64,000 bases of DNA from Algicoccus sp048820935. Its GTDB lineage: Bacteria; Pseudomonadota; Gammaproteobacteria; Burkholderiales; Burkholderiaceae_B. A model generated the notes under the pieces. It was not told the origin of the DNA, did not search any database, and saw only the letters and a program-made list of their open reading frames with translations. Of the stretch, positions 36,463 to 45,209 are shown in pieces. The stretch covers positions 1 to 64,000 of the forward strand of contig NZ_JBMERD010000014.1 of NCBI RefSeq assembly GCF_048820935.1. Reading direction: 5' to 3'. Position 1 is the stretch's first letter. Each line of letters starts with the position of its first letter. A program made the translations under genes and the position numbers.

Positions 36463-38211
36463 TTAGTTTGAAATATTTGCTTTCTGTGATGATTGAACGA
36501 TTACATCAACGTCACCATCTCGAAATTCAATGGTTAAGTGTTGTTTGGTAGCAGCTAGGCTGGAATCTGTGATGACCGCACCTTGCCGGTCACGCACCAT
36601 CGCAAACCCTCGGTTGAGTGTTTTTTGAGGGCCTTGTCCTAGGATTTCACCAATCAAACTCTCAGAGACTTGGCGACCAAGAACGACCTGATGATGGGCT
36701 CTTTCAAAGATATTGCGTAACACCATGCTTAAAGACAAGTTTTGTTGTTGGTTGATGGTCCGAGTCGTGCTGAGTACGAACTCATACTCACGGTTTAATT
36801 GACTGGCACAACGGTTGATCTGTTCGCGTGTCTGGCTTTGTAGTTGCAGAAATGTGGAAGACAGCTTTTGTGTGGTCTGATGCAATTGTTGGACAGACAG
36901 GTCGCGAACTTGGGCGTAATGTTTTTGTGACTGCAGTTGTGCAGCGTGCAAGTGACTTTGTGCAGAGGCTCGGATTTCCGTTAAAAACCTGAGATTGCTC
37001 TGACGTGCATGCACGATTTGTGCACGAGCGAGCTGATCCACATCGAGTTGGTGTTGTGTAATTTGTTCTTTGGCTTGGGCGATGATTGACCGCATAGATT
37101 CAAATAATGTTTGAGCGTTCAGCGCCGCTTCGCGGGCTCGCTCGCGGATTCTCGTTTCAATGGCAACAATGACCTTACTCGGTGTATCAAAACGCATGTG
37201 GGCCACTTCATCGATAATCGTGGAGTCGCGTTGGTGTCCGATACCCGTTAGAACGGGAATTGGCAGATCACAAACGGTTCGCGCAAGGTCATAGTTGTCC
37301 AGCCAAGCCAAATCATTGACTGCGCCACCTCCACGGATGATGACAACCGCATCGGGTAAGTCTTGTGGTTGCATCGCCGCCAATGCTTGTTCCAACACAT
37401 TGGCAATTTCTCGAGCGGCAGTTTCGCCCTGAAACCGACTGTGTAGATACGTAAACTGACATAGGCCGAATTGTTCTAAACGTGCTGCTTCAGCCATAAA
37501 GTCACCCAGACCCGCGGCATCTTTAGGTGAGACGACGAGTACGCGCTCAAAGTCCCAAACCGGTTCGAGCTGACGGTTGTTGTCAAACACCTTTTCGCGT
37601 TGCAGGCGTTCACGAATTTCTCGCCTGCGCGCTTCCAAATGACCTAAGGTGAATTCGGCATCGACGCCATCAATTTGTAGGCTAAAACCAAACTGCACAT
37701 GAAATACGGGGCGTGCTCGCACCAGGACTTTGATGCCTGTTTGGAGTTGCGCACCAGTTAAGCGTTCGAACTCAGGCAGAATTTGGCTTGCCGTGTCTGC
37801 CCAAATCATAGCCCGTGCAAAGGCCACCTGACGACCGTCCGGTGTGCGCTCAGAGACCTCTAGATAAACATGGTTGTTGTGAGGAACGCGTAGATTGACG
37901 ATTTCCATCACGGCCCAAACACCTTCACTCCAAGCTTGTGCAACGATTGAGGAGACGCCTGCCAGCAATTGCGAGAGCGACATGCCAATAGGTTTGGTGA
38001 GATCTTGACTGGGTTCGGTGACTGTTGCCTGAACTGGTTTGATGATGGCTTGTGTGTTCGTCGCAGACTCTGCGGGCATCCAACGCTCAAACAGGGTCAG
38101 ACTGACGTTTTGTGGGACGTACCATTGTTTGCGGTCCCAATCGAAACGAGCCCCTAAAGCTTTGGCTTCATCTTTTTCTTGGAACGGAACGTTGAGATAG
38201 TGGCGATTCAT
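36463..38211 (-). CDS. xseA: exodeoxyribonuclease VII large subunit with N-terminal DUF5710-like domain
   Basis: 582 residues, longer than usual XseA (about 400-460). Residues 4-48 (LNVPFQEKDEAKALGARFDWDRKQWYVP) match the DUF5710 domain found in TraC-like primases and plasmid proteins; this is not part of standard XseA. The XseA OB-fold region starts near 80 (IVAQAWSEGVWAVMEIVNLR). The catalytic region is clear: RGGGAVNDLAWLDNYDLARTV and GIGHQRDSTIIDEVAHMRFDTPSKV. A long helical, Gln-rich coiled-coil segment (about 395-520) follows. It is paired with xseB. The divergence and extra domain suggest a plasmid- or phage-type lineage. Confidence 0.88.
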   Translation of the reverse strand: MNRHYLNVPFQEKDEAKALGARFDWDRKQWYVPQNVSLTLFERWMPAESATNTQAIIKPVQATVTEPSQDLTKPIGMSLSQLLAGVSSIVAQAWSEGVWAVMEIVNLRVPHNNHVYLEVSERTPDGRQVAFARAMIWADTASQILPEFERLTGAQLQTGIKVLVRARPVFHVQFGFSLQIDGVDAEFTLGHLEARRREIRERLQREKVFDNNRQLEPVWDFERVLVVSPKDAAGLGDFMAEAARLEQFGLCQFTYLHSRFQGETAAREIANVLEQALAAMQPQDLPDAVVIIRGGGAVNDLAWLDNYDLARTVCDLPIPVLTGIGHQRDSTIIDEVAHMRFDTPSKVIVAIETRIRERAREAALNAQTLFESMRSIIAQAKEQITQHQLDVDQLARAQIVHARQSNLRFLTEIRASAQSHLHAAQLQSQKHYAQVRDLSVQQLHQTTQKLSSTFLQLQSQTREQINRCASQLNREYEFVLSTTRTINQQQNLSLSMVLRNIFERAHHQVVLGRQVSESLIGEILGQGPQKTLNRGFAMVRDRQGAVITDSSLAATKQHLTIEFRDGDVDVIVQSSQKANISN

Positions 38212-38306
38212 TTTCTAATCATACCTTTCGCGCGCTGGCTTATTGTTGTTTGCGATTGTAAGTAGATAAGGGATGAAGGGCGATTCAGAGATGACTGCGG
38301 GGATGT

Positions 38307-39833
38307 CTAAAGTTTTTTGCTCAGTCCAAACCAGCTTCGAATACGTTCTAACACTGCCAGCTCCGAAGGTTTGTGGTTGGTTTGATTAGATGCCGTGTCG
38401 CGAAGATTCACAAGTGCGTGCCCACGTGCCTCAATTAAATCTGCGAGCGTCTGTGCGAGTTCAGGCCTTTTTTGTAATATTTCTTCAAGATCCTGCTTGT
38501 CGATGATATAGCACTGCACGTAAGAAGTTGTGATGACCGTGGCACTGCGAGGCTCACCGGTGAGCAGACTCATCTCTCCGACTAAATCATTGGGACCAAC
38601 TTGAGCGACGATGTGTTGTTTTGCGCCTTGCCGCAACCAAACATCTGCGGTCCCGCTCACCAAAATAAAGAGGCTTGTGCCGGGCTCGCCTTGGCGAATA
38701 AGGACGCTGCCCGCAATAAAGCTTTGTAATTTCAGTCGCGTGGCCAGTGCTTGTAATTCTGAATCGGTGAGTAAAGACAAAAGGGGTACGGATGCTAAAG
38801 AGGCTTGGTTTTGTTTGACTTCTTCAAGGTCTGCGTCAGTCCTGTATTTATGCGCTTGTGTCATCAAGCCTAAATCCATTGTAGGGGTACCAAGGACCCA
38901 GCCATGGCGCTTAAAAACCGTATAAACGTGGCACCGAATCTGGCTGGCACTCATACCGACTTGTTGTGGATCGGTTAACCAATAACGAACGGCGTAAGTA
39001 ATCACGCCGTTCTCAAAACTGGTGGCTTGAATAACAGGTGTTTGCGTGTGGTCAGTGCCTTCGATTTGAACACGTAATAAAGATGCTTGAACTGTTTCAA
39101 TGATATGGGAGGGATCTTGATCAAAGCTGCCGTAGAAGAAAACCGTCTCTCGTCGTCGTGGAATGGATTTGCCACCATCAATTTTGACCTGCCCACGCAT
39201 GAGTTGGCTGTTTGGAATTATGATGATCTCATTAAACAGGGTTCGTAAGGCCGTATGGCGCCATTGCACTTCGATAACCTCACCATGTGTGCCATCCTCT
39301 AAGACGATCCAATCGCCAATGGTGATTGAATGATCGAGCTGTAACGCTAAGCCTGAAAGAATGTTGCCCAGCGTATCTTGCATGGCAAAGGCAATGACAG
39401 CCGTTAACACAGCCGTACTCGCGACCAAACTCCCTAGGTCGAGCCCAGCAGAAGAAAGACGGATTAAAAGCCAGGCAACGTAGCCAAATAAAATCAGTAA
39501 TTCTTCAAGAATTCGTGGCGGTTTGATTTCAAATTGTGGCAACATCCGCCGAAACATCAGCATGCCGCACAGTCGGATAATCAAAATACCCAGTATAAAG
39601 ATTGCGATTTGATAGGTGAATGTGGCAGTTTTTGTTGAGTTCAGTGCCTGAGCTAAAGACGAGCTGAGAATGAGTGCGGCAAACAACCCTAACAGAATGC
39701 CCGTGAATACAGCCGCTTGCCGTTGTTGTCGTAGCAAGAGTCCAGTGAGTAACAGGGCAATAATGACCCAGAGCCAAATCAGTTGGTCCCAGTGTCCTGC
39801 CAATGCTTGCCAAAACCCATGTGCGACATTCAT
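38307..39833 (-). CDS. MscS-family mechanosensitive channel with C-terminal cyclic-nucleotide-binding domain
   Basis: 508 residues. Five hydrophobic segments lead into the MscS core (TAVIAFAMQDTLGNILSGLALQLDHSITIGDWI, about residues 145-180) and beta domain (about 180-225). From about 360 to 470 lies a cyclic-nucleotide-binding domain (FIAGSVLIRQGEPGTSLFILVSG ... GEMSLLTGEPRSATVIT). Such channels are gated by membrane tension and modulated by cAMP or cGMP. A second, truncated copy (47671-48383) shares roughly 95% identity. The ATG at 39833 is followed upstream by an IS256-family insertion, 26 bases before the start codon. Confidence 0.92.
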   Translation of the reverse strand: MNVAHGFWQALAGHWDQLIWLWVIIALLLTGLLLRQQRQAAVFTGILLGLFAALILSSSLAQALNSTKTATFTYQIAIFILGILIIRLCGMLMFRRMLPQFEIKPPRILEELLILFGYVAWLLIRLSSAGLDLGSLVASTAVLTAVIAFAMQDTLGNILSGLALQLDHSITIGDWIVLEDGTHGEVIEVQWRHTALRTLFNEIIIIPNSQLMRGQVKIDGGKSIPRRRETVFFYGSFDQDPSHIIETVQASLLRVQIEGTDHTQTPVIQATSFENGVITYAVRYWLTDPQQVGMSASQIRCHVYTVFKRHGWVLGTPTMDLGLMTQAHKYRTDADLEEVKQNQASLASVPLLSLLTDSELQALATRLKLQSFIAGSVLIRQGEPGTSLFILVSGTADVWLRQGAKQHIVAQVGPNDLVGEMSLLTGEPRSATVITTSYVQCYIIDKQDLEEILQKRPELAQTLADLIEARGHALVNLRDTASNQTNHKPSELAVLERIRSWFGLSKKL

Positions 39834-39963
39834 CGTTATTTTGCTCCCGATGTGAGCAGATAAAGCCCCTAAACTGCTGTAATTTCCGGCGGAGATGAGG
39901 TAGTCACCGCCCCGTTCGGTTAGGCTGATGTCTCAACACAAAAAGTCCTAGGAGAACGAAGCG

Positions 39964-41178
39964 ATGACTAATTTCAAGATTAACGTAAATGCAGAGCATT
40001 TGGCAGGTTTGTTTGACAGTGAGGATGGTTTGGCAGGACTAGTCACGGAAGTTTTGAACCAGGTTCTGGACTTTCAGGCCACCGAAGCGCTGGGTGCTGA
40101 GCGTTATGAGCGCAGCGAAGAGCGTCGTGGCTTGCGCAACGGTTACCGACCCCGGACACTGTATACCCGTGTTGGTCCGGTCACACTGCGTGTCCCACAG
40201 ACGCGAGATGGCAGTTTTTCAACGGAGCTGTTTTCTCGTTATCAACGAAGTGAGTAGGCTTTTGTGCTGGCTCTGATGGAGATGGTTGTCCAGGGCGTGT
40301 CAACACGCAAGGTGGCAGCCATCACGCAGGAGCTGTGTGGTGTGAGCTTCTCCAAGAGCTTGGTCAGCCGCCTGAGTGCCAACCTTGAACCACGGGTGCA
40401 AGCATTCAATGAGCGCCGCCTAGACGGTCAGTACGCTTTTGTATTGGTTGATGCCATGTACATCAAGTCACGCCAAGGTGATCGCGTTGTACAGCGTGCA
40501 GCGTTGATCATCTCAGGTGTTCGAGCTGACGGTTACCGCGAAGTCTTGGGCGTGCGCATCGCGGATACAGAAAGCTACACGACCTGGGACGAGACCTTTG
40601 CGTGGCTCAAGGCTCGTGGCCTCAAGGACGTGATGTACGTGGTTTCGGATGAGCATGCTGGCTTGTATGCAGCGGTGCAGCGACACTTTCAGGGGGCCAC
40701 CTGGCAGCGCTGCCAGGTGCATTTGATGCGCAACATTGTCAGTCATGCGCCAGTACGCCAGCGGGCGGATGTGGCCGCGGCAGCCAAGCGTATTTTTGCA
40801 GCTGCCAGCATGCAAGAGGCCCGTCGCCAACTGGACGAGTTTGTTGAAGCGTTTTCTGAACGGGCTCCCAAGGCCGTGGCATGCATGGAGAATGGCTTTG
40901 AAGACGCCATGGCGGTCATAGCGTTGCCTGAGAAGTATCACAAGCGATTGCGCACCACCAACATGATGGAGCGGGTGAACCGAGAGGTTAGACGCAGAGA
41001 GCGTGTCATTGGGATTTTTCCGAATGATGAATCAGCCTGGCGGCTGATCGGTGCATTGCTGGCCGAGCTCAATGAGAAATGGCAAGCTCGACGGTATTTG
41101 GACATGGATGAATACCGCGATTGGGCACAAGAACAGGCGCGCGCAGCAGCGTCACCACGTGGTGACGCTGCTGCCTGA
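39964..41178 (+). pseudogene. IS256-family transposase with an amber stop
   Basis: 404 codons, full length. The DDE catalytic residues lie in VLVDAMYIKS, VVSDEHAGL and MMERVNREVRRRERVIGIFPN. Codon 98 is TAG (40255-40257); copy 3 has CAG at the same place, so this is a single C-to-T nonsense change. The upstream AGGAG ribosome site and ATG are intact. The transposase is therefore inactive unless the stop is suppressed. Confidence 0.9.
41146..41177 (+). other. 32-base palindrome at the transposase 3' end
   Basis: GCAGCAGCGTCACCAC is followed directly by its exact complement and overlaps the end of the transposase gene (residues AAASPRGDAAA). Copy 2 has the same sequence; copy 3 has a different sequence that still forms the hairpin, pointing to selected structure. 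It may act as terminator or in transposition. Confidence 0.8.
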
Positions 41179-41336
41179 CAGCCCACAAGTATTGGCCAAC
41201 TGAAAGGAAACGAAATTACAGCAAATTTGGGACTTGACTCGTGAGCACCCAAATGATCTTGTGCTTGTCATCGCCATATGAATCTGACTGTCTAGCATAT
41301 ACCGCTATACACGACATAATCTGTTTAGACCACTAT

Positions 41337-42440
41337 TTAGCGTCCAGTGGTTGATGTATGTTTGCCCGAATCGGTTCGTTCAAACCAACTGAGCAGCAGT
41401 TCAGTATCGACCTCAATACCTTCTTTGTCTGCAAGCGCGCGAGCCGTATAACGTTGATCGCCTGGTAAGCGAGATTGACCACTTGTCAGTAGTTTTAGCG
41501 CTAATTCCTGAATACGATGTGCAAACTGAGTCTGACCTGCCACTGTCGGATCGATACATAATAAAAACTGTCCAGCAGACGCAGACTCTGGTGTGGGCTG
41601 ATTCCAGCGTTCAATCTCCCAAGAAAACTGTCCACCAGTCAATGCGGCAGCTAGGATTTCAACCATCATGGCAATAGAAGCACCTTTGTAACCTCCAAAT
41701 GGCAATAAAGTGCCACCTTCCAGAATGGCCTTTGGATCCTGGGTCGGTTCGCCTTTCTGATTGAGCCCCGTTCCCACAGGAACCGCCTCACCATCAAGCG
41801 CGGCTAACTGGACATCGCCCCGTGCCCGCAGACTTGAAGCCTGATCAAACACCAACGGCTCATGGCCTTCTCTTGGACAGGCAAATGCCATGGGGTTGGT
41901 ACCATAGACCGCACTGGCACCTGGTGCAGGTGCCACAAAACTGCTGGCATTGACGCAAGTGAGCGCCACAAAACCTTGTTTGGCGAGTGGTTCAACATCC
42001 ATCCACAAGGCAGCGATGTGATATGCGCGTCGCAGCAGCAGAGCGCATAGTCCCGTTTCTCGGGTTTTTTGAATGAGTTGTGTTTGTACAGTTTGTAGCG
42101 CAGGTTGTGCCAATCCGTTGTCTGCATCGACAACCAACAAGCTAGGCGTTTCCTGCACAATGGTGATGTTTGGGTTGATGTTGACATTCCCAGCTGTCAG
42201 CGCATCCAGATAGTTCGGCACACGAAACAATCCGTGGCTCTTTGCGCCATCGCGTTCTGGATAAACACAAGTGCGTGCCATGGTGGTAGCATCTTTATCG
42301 CTAAGACCTGCGCGTTGAAAGATTCCACTGGTCCAGGTGAGTAATTGAGCCGTTGTCAGATGTATAGACTGTCCGCGAGCAGCTTCAAGGCTGCGCATAA
42401 GCGCTTGAAAATCTGTCTGTTGATTGTTTGACGCAGTCAT
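41337..42440 (-). CDS. malate/L-lactate dehydrogenase (Ldh_2) family oxidoreductase
   Basis: 367 residues, full length for the Ldh_2 family (ureidoglycolate, sulfolactate, malate, delta-1-piperideine-2-carboxylate reductases). The family regions ERDGAKSHGLFRVPNYLDAL, VVDADNGLAQPAL, YHIAALWMDVEPLAKQGFVAL, YGTNPMAFACPREGH and LLPFGGYKGASIAMMVEIL are visible. NAD(P)-dependent reduction of a 2-oxo or imino acid is expected. A decayed piece of a related C-terminus occurs at 48.66 kb beside the second mscS copy, so both genes belong to one duplicated segment. Confidence 0.9.
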   Translation of the reverse strand: MTASNNQQTDFQALMRSLEAARGQSIHLTTAQLLTWTSGIFQRAGLSDKDATTMARTCVYPERDGAKSHGLFRVPNYLDALTAGNVNINPNITIVQETPSLLVVDADNGLAQPALQTVQTQLIQKTRETGLCALLLRRAYHIAALWMDVEPLAKQGFVALTCVNASSFVAPAPGASAVYGTNPMAFACPREGHEPLVFDQASSLRARGDVQLAALDGEAVPVGTGLNQKGEPTQDPKAILEGGTLLPFGGYKGASIAMMVEILAAALTGGQFSWEIERWNQPTPESASAGQFLLCIDPTVAGQTQFAHRIQELALKLLTSGQSRLPGDQRYTARALADKEGIEVDTELLLSWFERTDSGKHTSTTGR

Positions 42441-42537
42441 GCATAGCCCCCTGAATGTTTAGAAACCATCGTACGCCGTTTGATGATACCCCCTGTCATG
42501 TGGGTGATACCAATCGGGTTTCAGCAGCTTCATTCTC

Positions 42538-43152
42538 TTAAGGATTCGCTTCGGGGTGAGGTTGGGGTAGGCATTTGACCAGTTTAAATGCACCGCGTGG
42601 CATGCCTTCGCGTTCAATACGCGGATTGTCTGAAAGTGCACCGGGTTCGTAGCACAGTACCCGCCCTAGCTCTGGAAACATCCAGTAAGGTGGCGCCGGA
42701 TCGGTACGCATCGGTGGCTCAAATAAAACTGTGCGTGATTCGTCCATTGGCAGGGCTCGCAAGGCTCCAAACACATCGGAACTGGTGCTCCCTTTAGGAT
42801 TGTCACCAAAAGGATTACCCAATAGATCACGAGGACCGTCAGCCTGGTAAGGATCAGTCACCGGAAACACTGAAATGCCGCCATACCCTTGTGAGACGTT
42901 AAACGTAAACCAATACGTATTTTGTTCAGGCGAATCAAGCTGAACGTATAAATCCGATGCAATGGTGACGCTGCTGCCTGACAGCCCACAAGTACTGGCC
43001 AACTGAAAGGAAACGAAATTACAGCAAATTTGGGACTTGACTTGCGTTTCATTGACGATCAATTGTGTCCAGGTGGACAATTGGTCGCTTGGGAAGTGCC
43101 ACGCCAAGATGAAGGGATTGCCGTCCCACTTAACCAGATCAATTACAGCCAT
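42538..43152 (-). pseudogene. chimeric ORF: SPFH-type N-terminus, IS256-family solo end, unrelated C-terminus
   Basis: 204 codons. Residues 1-36 (AVIDLVKWDGNPFILAWHFPSDQ ... QLIVNETQ) look like the start of an SPFH/virion-core-like protein. Residues about 37-62 (VKSQICCNFVSFQLASTCGL) are the antisense translation of the IS256-family right end, identical in kind to the tail of the truncated mscS ORF. From about residue 64 an unrelated sequence follows (YWFTFNVSQGYGGISVFPV ... GMPRGAFKLVKCLP), for which I recognise no domain. It is an IS-mediated fusion rather than a natural protein; whether it is expressed is unknown. Confidence 0.7.
42963..43042 (+). mobile_element. solo right end of the IS256-family element
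   Basis: 80 bases identical or nearly identical to the right terminus of copies 1 and 2, ending in GGGACTTGACT. It begins one base past the centre of the element's 32-base palindrome. No left end is nearby. Confidence 0.9.
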
Positions 43153-43500
43153 GCTAGTTTCCAGATGGTGGTGTTATTCGTTGTTGTACCAAGCATTTGG
43201 TTGTTAAATCAAAGCTTGTGCAGGCACGCTGATATTTACAAAGAGCAAAGGCAAAGAATGCTTTCGAGATTACCATAAACGCAGTGAGATTTGAGCAGAT
43301 CGAAAACGCCTGATTCAGCTGTTTTAATGGCCTACTCAACAGTAGAGGGTGGGTCAATTCAAATGGCCATTCATATTTCAAAGTGCTCGAGAAACCAGAA
43401 ACTAGAAACTAGGCGTGAATAACCAGAGGATGGTGTTTAACAGCGTTAAATAACAGTGCTTTCAGACTGGCGGTTGCGTGATAAGTTTCGCAGGGTCTGA
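43153..43500. other. intergenic region with no gene seen
   Basis: About 350 bases between the chimeric ORF and the sulP leader. No supported frame or RNA element. Confidence 0.5.
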
Positions 43501-43544
43501 ACCCGAAAAATTGTTTGATACAATTTGAAGTTAGGTATCCGCAA

Positions 43545-43705
43545 TGGAAACTGCCTATCGTTTCGCACGATCATAAGTGGACCCAGCTGACTGGGTGGCT
43601 CGGCCGGGCGCCTATCCCTCGGACAACTCCAAGTAAATAAAAACGCGCTCCGTGGTCATCTTTGAGGTATGCCACCTCCGGTGCGTTGCTTTAACTTACT
43701 TCCAA
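43545..43705 (+). promoter_or_regulatory. structured 5' leader of the sulP gene, possible riboswitch
   Basis: The leader contains a stem ACCCAG-CTGA-CTGGGT (43579-43594), a GC-rich central segment (GGCTCGGCCGGGCGCC) and a second long arm closed by AACGC/GCGTT with GTGG/CCAC inside (about 43641-43690). Such a leader before an ion transporter suggests a metal or anion sensing RNA. I cannot assign it to a named family from sequence alone. Confidence 0.45.
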
Positions 43706-43722
43706 TCAAGTGGAATCTTTTC

Positions 43723-45198
43723 ATGTTTGTATCAACCCTTCAGAAAGAATGGTTTTCCAATCCGCGTGCGGATATTCTTGCGGGTATTCTCGTTGCGCTT
43801 GCCCTAATTCCTGAAGCGATCGGTTTTTCCATTATTGCCGGTGTGGATCCTCGGGTGGGGCTCTACGCCTCATTTTCTATCGCTGTCATCATCTCGTTTG
43901 TGGGGGGACGCCCAGGAATGATATCTGCAGCAACGGCTGCCGTTGCTGTATTGGTTGTACCTCTAGTGAAGAATTACGGGGTTGATTATTTATTCGCTGC
44001 GACCATTCTGATGGGGCTTATACAAGTCTTAGCAGGTTTTTTAAGGTTTGACCTTCTGATGCAATACGTTTCACGCTCTGTTGTGACAGGGTTTGTGAAT
44101 GCGCTTGCGATACTCATATTTATGGCCCAATTGCCACAGCTGACTAACGTGACGTGGATCACGTATGCCATGGTAGGGGCTGGGCTTGCGATTATTTATC
44201 TGTTACCCCGTGTGACCACGGTGATTCCATCACCACTGATTGCCATTATCGTACTGACCGTCATAACGATCTATGGTGATTTAGATGTACGAACTGTGGG
44301 TGATATGGGTGAATTGCCCTCTGCAATTCCTTCATTTTTCATTCCCAACGTTCCTTTTACCTTTGAAACATTTCAAATTGTTTTGCCTTTTTCAATAGCG
44401 ATGGCGGCAGTGGGATTGCTGGAATCGATGTTGACGGCGCAGATTGTCGATAACTTGACCGATTCGCCTAGCGATAAGCGACAGGAATGTAAAGGCCAGG
44501 GTCTTGCCAACTTTGTGACTGGGTTTTTCGGAGGGATGGGCGGTTGCGCCATGATTGGACAGTCAGTGATTAACGTCAAGTCTGGCGGAAGTACACGCCT
44601 TTCCACCTTAGTCGCGGGTGTTTTTCTTCTTTTTCTGATTGTGGTCTTAGGGCCACTCGTTGTGCGTATCCCTATGCCCGCTCTAGTCGCTGTCATGATC
44701 ATGGTGTCCATTGGCACGTTCAGTTGGCGTTCCGTTAAGAACCTTCGTTCATATCCCTGGCAATCATCTGTGGTGATGCTCGTCACGGTTGTAGTCGTTG
44801 TTTGGACACAAGATCTGGCAAAAGGAGTGTTAGCGGGCGTCATACTGAGCGGACTGTTTTTTGCGCATAAGGTCAAACGAGTTTTTACGGTCCATTCCCA
44901 GTTATCAGATGATGGAAAAACACGGACTTACTTTTATTCTGGACAGGTGTTTTTTGCGTCAGCCGAACACTTTGCGGAATCAATCGATTTCAAGGAAGTG
45001 CTTGATAAGGTTGTGATTGACGTTTCGGATGCCTACTTCTGGGATATATCAGCTGTGGGTGTTTTAGATGATGCCATCATCAAACTGAGACGCGAAGGAG
45101 CCACTGTTGAGATTGTGGGGTTGAACAAAGAAAGTGCTGCCCTCGTAGGACGTTTTGCCACTCATGATCAACTTTCTGCCTCGAACCCACAAAATTAA
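43723..45198 (+). CDS. SulP/SLC26 family anion transporter with STAS domain
   Basis: About 491 residues from the ATG at 43723, which fits the usual SulP start (FVSTLQKEWFSNPRADILAGI); an earlier ATG at 43669 lies in the leader. SulP hallmarks: VALALIPEAIGFSIIAGVDPRVGLYAS, GGRPGMISAATAAVAVL, and GFFGGMGGCAMIGQSVINVKSGG. The C-terminal 100 residues form a STAS domain (KVVIDVSDAYFWDISAVGVLDD). Members move sulfate, bicarbonate or other anions, often with Na+. It is followed 12 bases later by a universal stress protein gene, a common pairing for bicarbonate/sulfate SulP genes. Confidence 0.93.
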   Translation: MFVSTLQKEWFSNPRADILAGILVALALIPEAIGFSIIAGVDPRVGLYASFSIAVIISFVGGRPGMISAATAAVAVLVVPLVKNYGVDYLFAATILMGLIQVLAGFLRFDLLMQYVSRSVVTGFVNALAILIFMAQLPQLTNVTWITYAMVGAGLAIIYLLPRVTTVIPSPLIAIIVLTVITIYGDLDVRTVGDMGELPSAIPSFFIPNVPFTFETFQIVLPFSIAMAAVGLLESMLTAQIVDNLTDSPSDKRQECKGQGLANFVTGFFGGMGGCAMIGQSVINVKSGGSTRLSTLVAGVFLLFLIVVLGPLVVRIPMPALVAVMIMVSIGTFSWRSVKNLRSYPWQSSVVMLVTVVVVVWTQDLAKGVLAGVILSGLFFAHKVKRVFTVHSQLSDDGKTRTYFYSGQVFFASAEHFAESIDFKEVLDKVVIDVSDAYFWDISAVGVLDDAIIKLRREGATVEIVGLNKESAALVGRFATHDQLSASNPQN

Positions 45199-45209
45199 GG
45201 AAAGTTAGC

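Larger units (their letters stand above)
39859..41239 (+). mobile_element. IS256-family insertion sequence, copy 1 (full length)
   Basis: 1381 bp with imperfect terminal inverted repeats: about 21 of 28 end bases match (left end GATAAAGCCCCTAAACTGCT, right end read inward AGTCAAGTCCCAAATTTGCT, both continuing GTAATTTC). A target duplication of 7-8 bases flanks it (GTGAGCA at 39852-39858 and 41241-41247). The paralogous sequence next to the truncated mscS at 48.38 kb contains the same site uninterrupted, which proves a clean insertion. Other copies lie at 46.5 and 57.2 kb and a solo right end at 43.0 kb. Confidence 0.93.
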
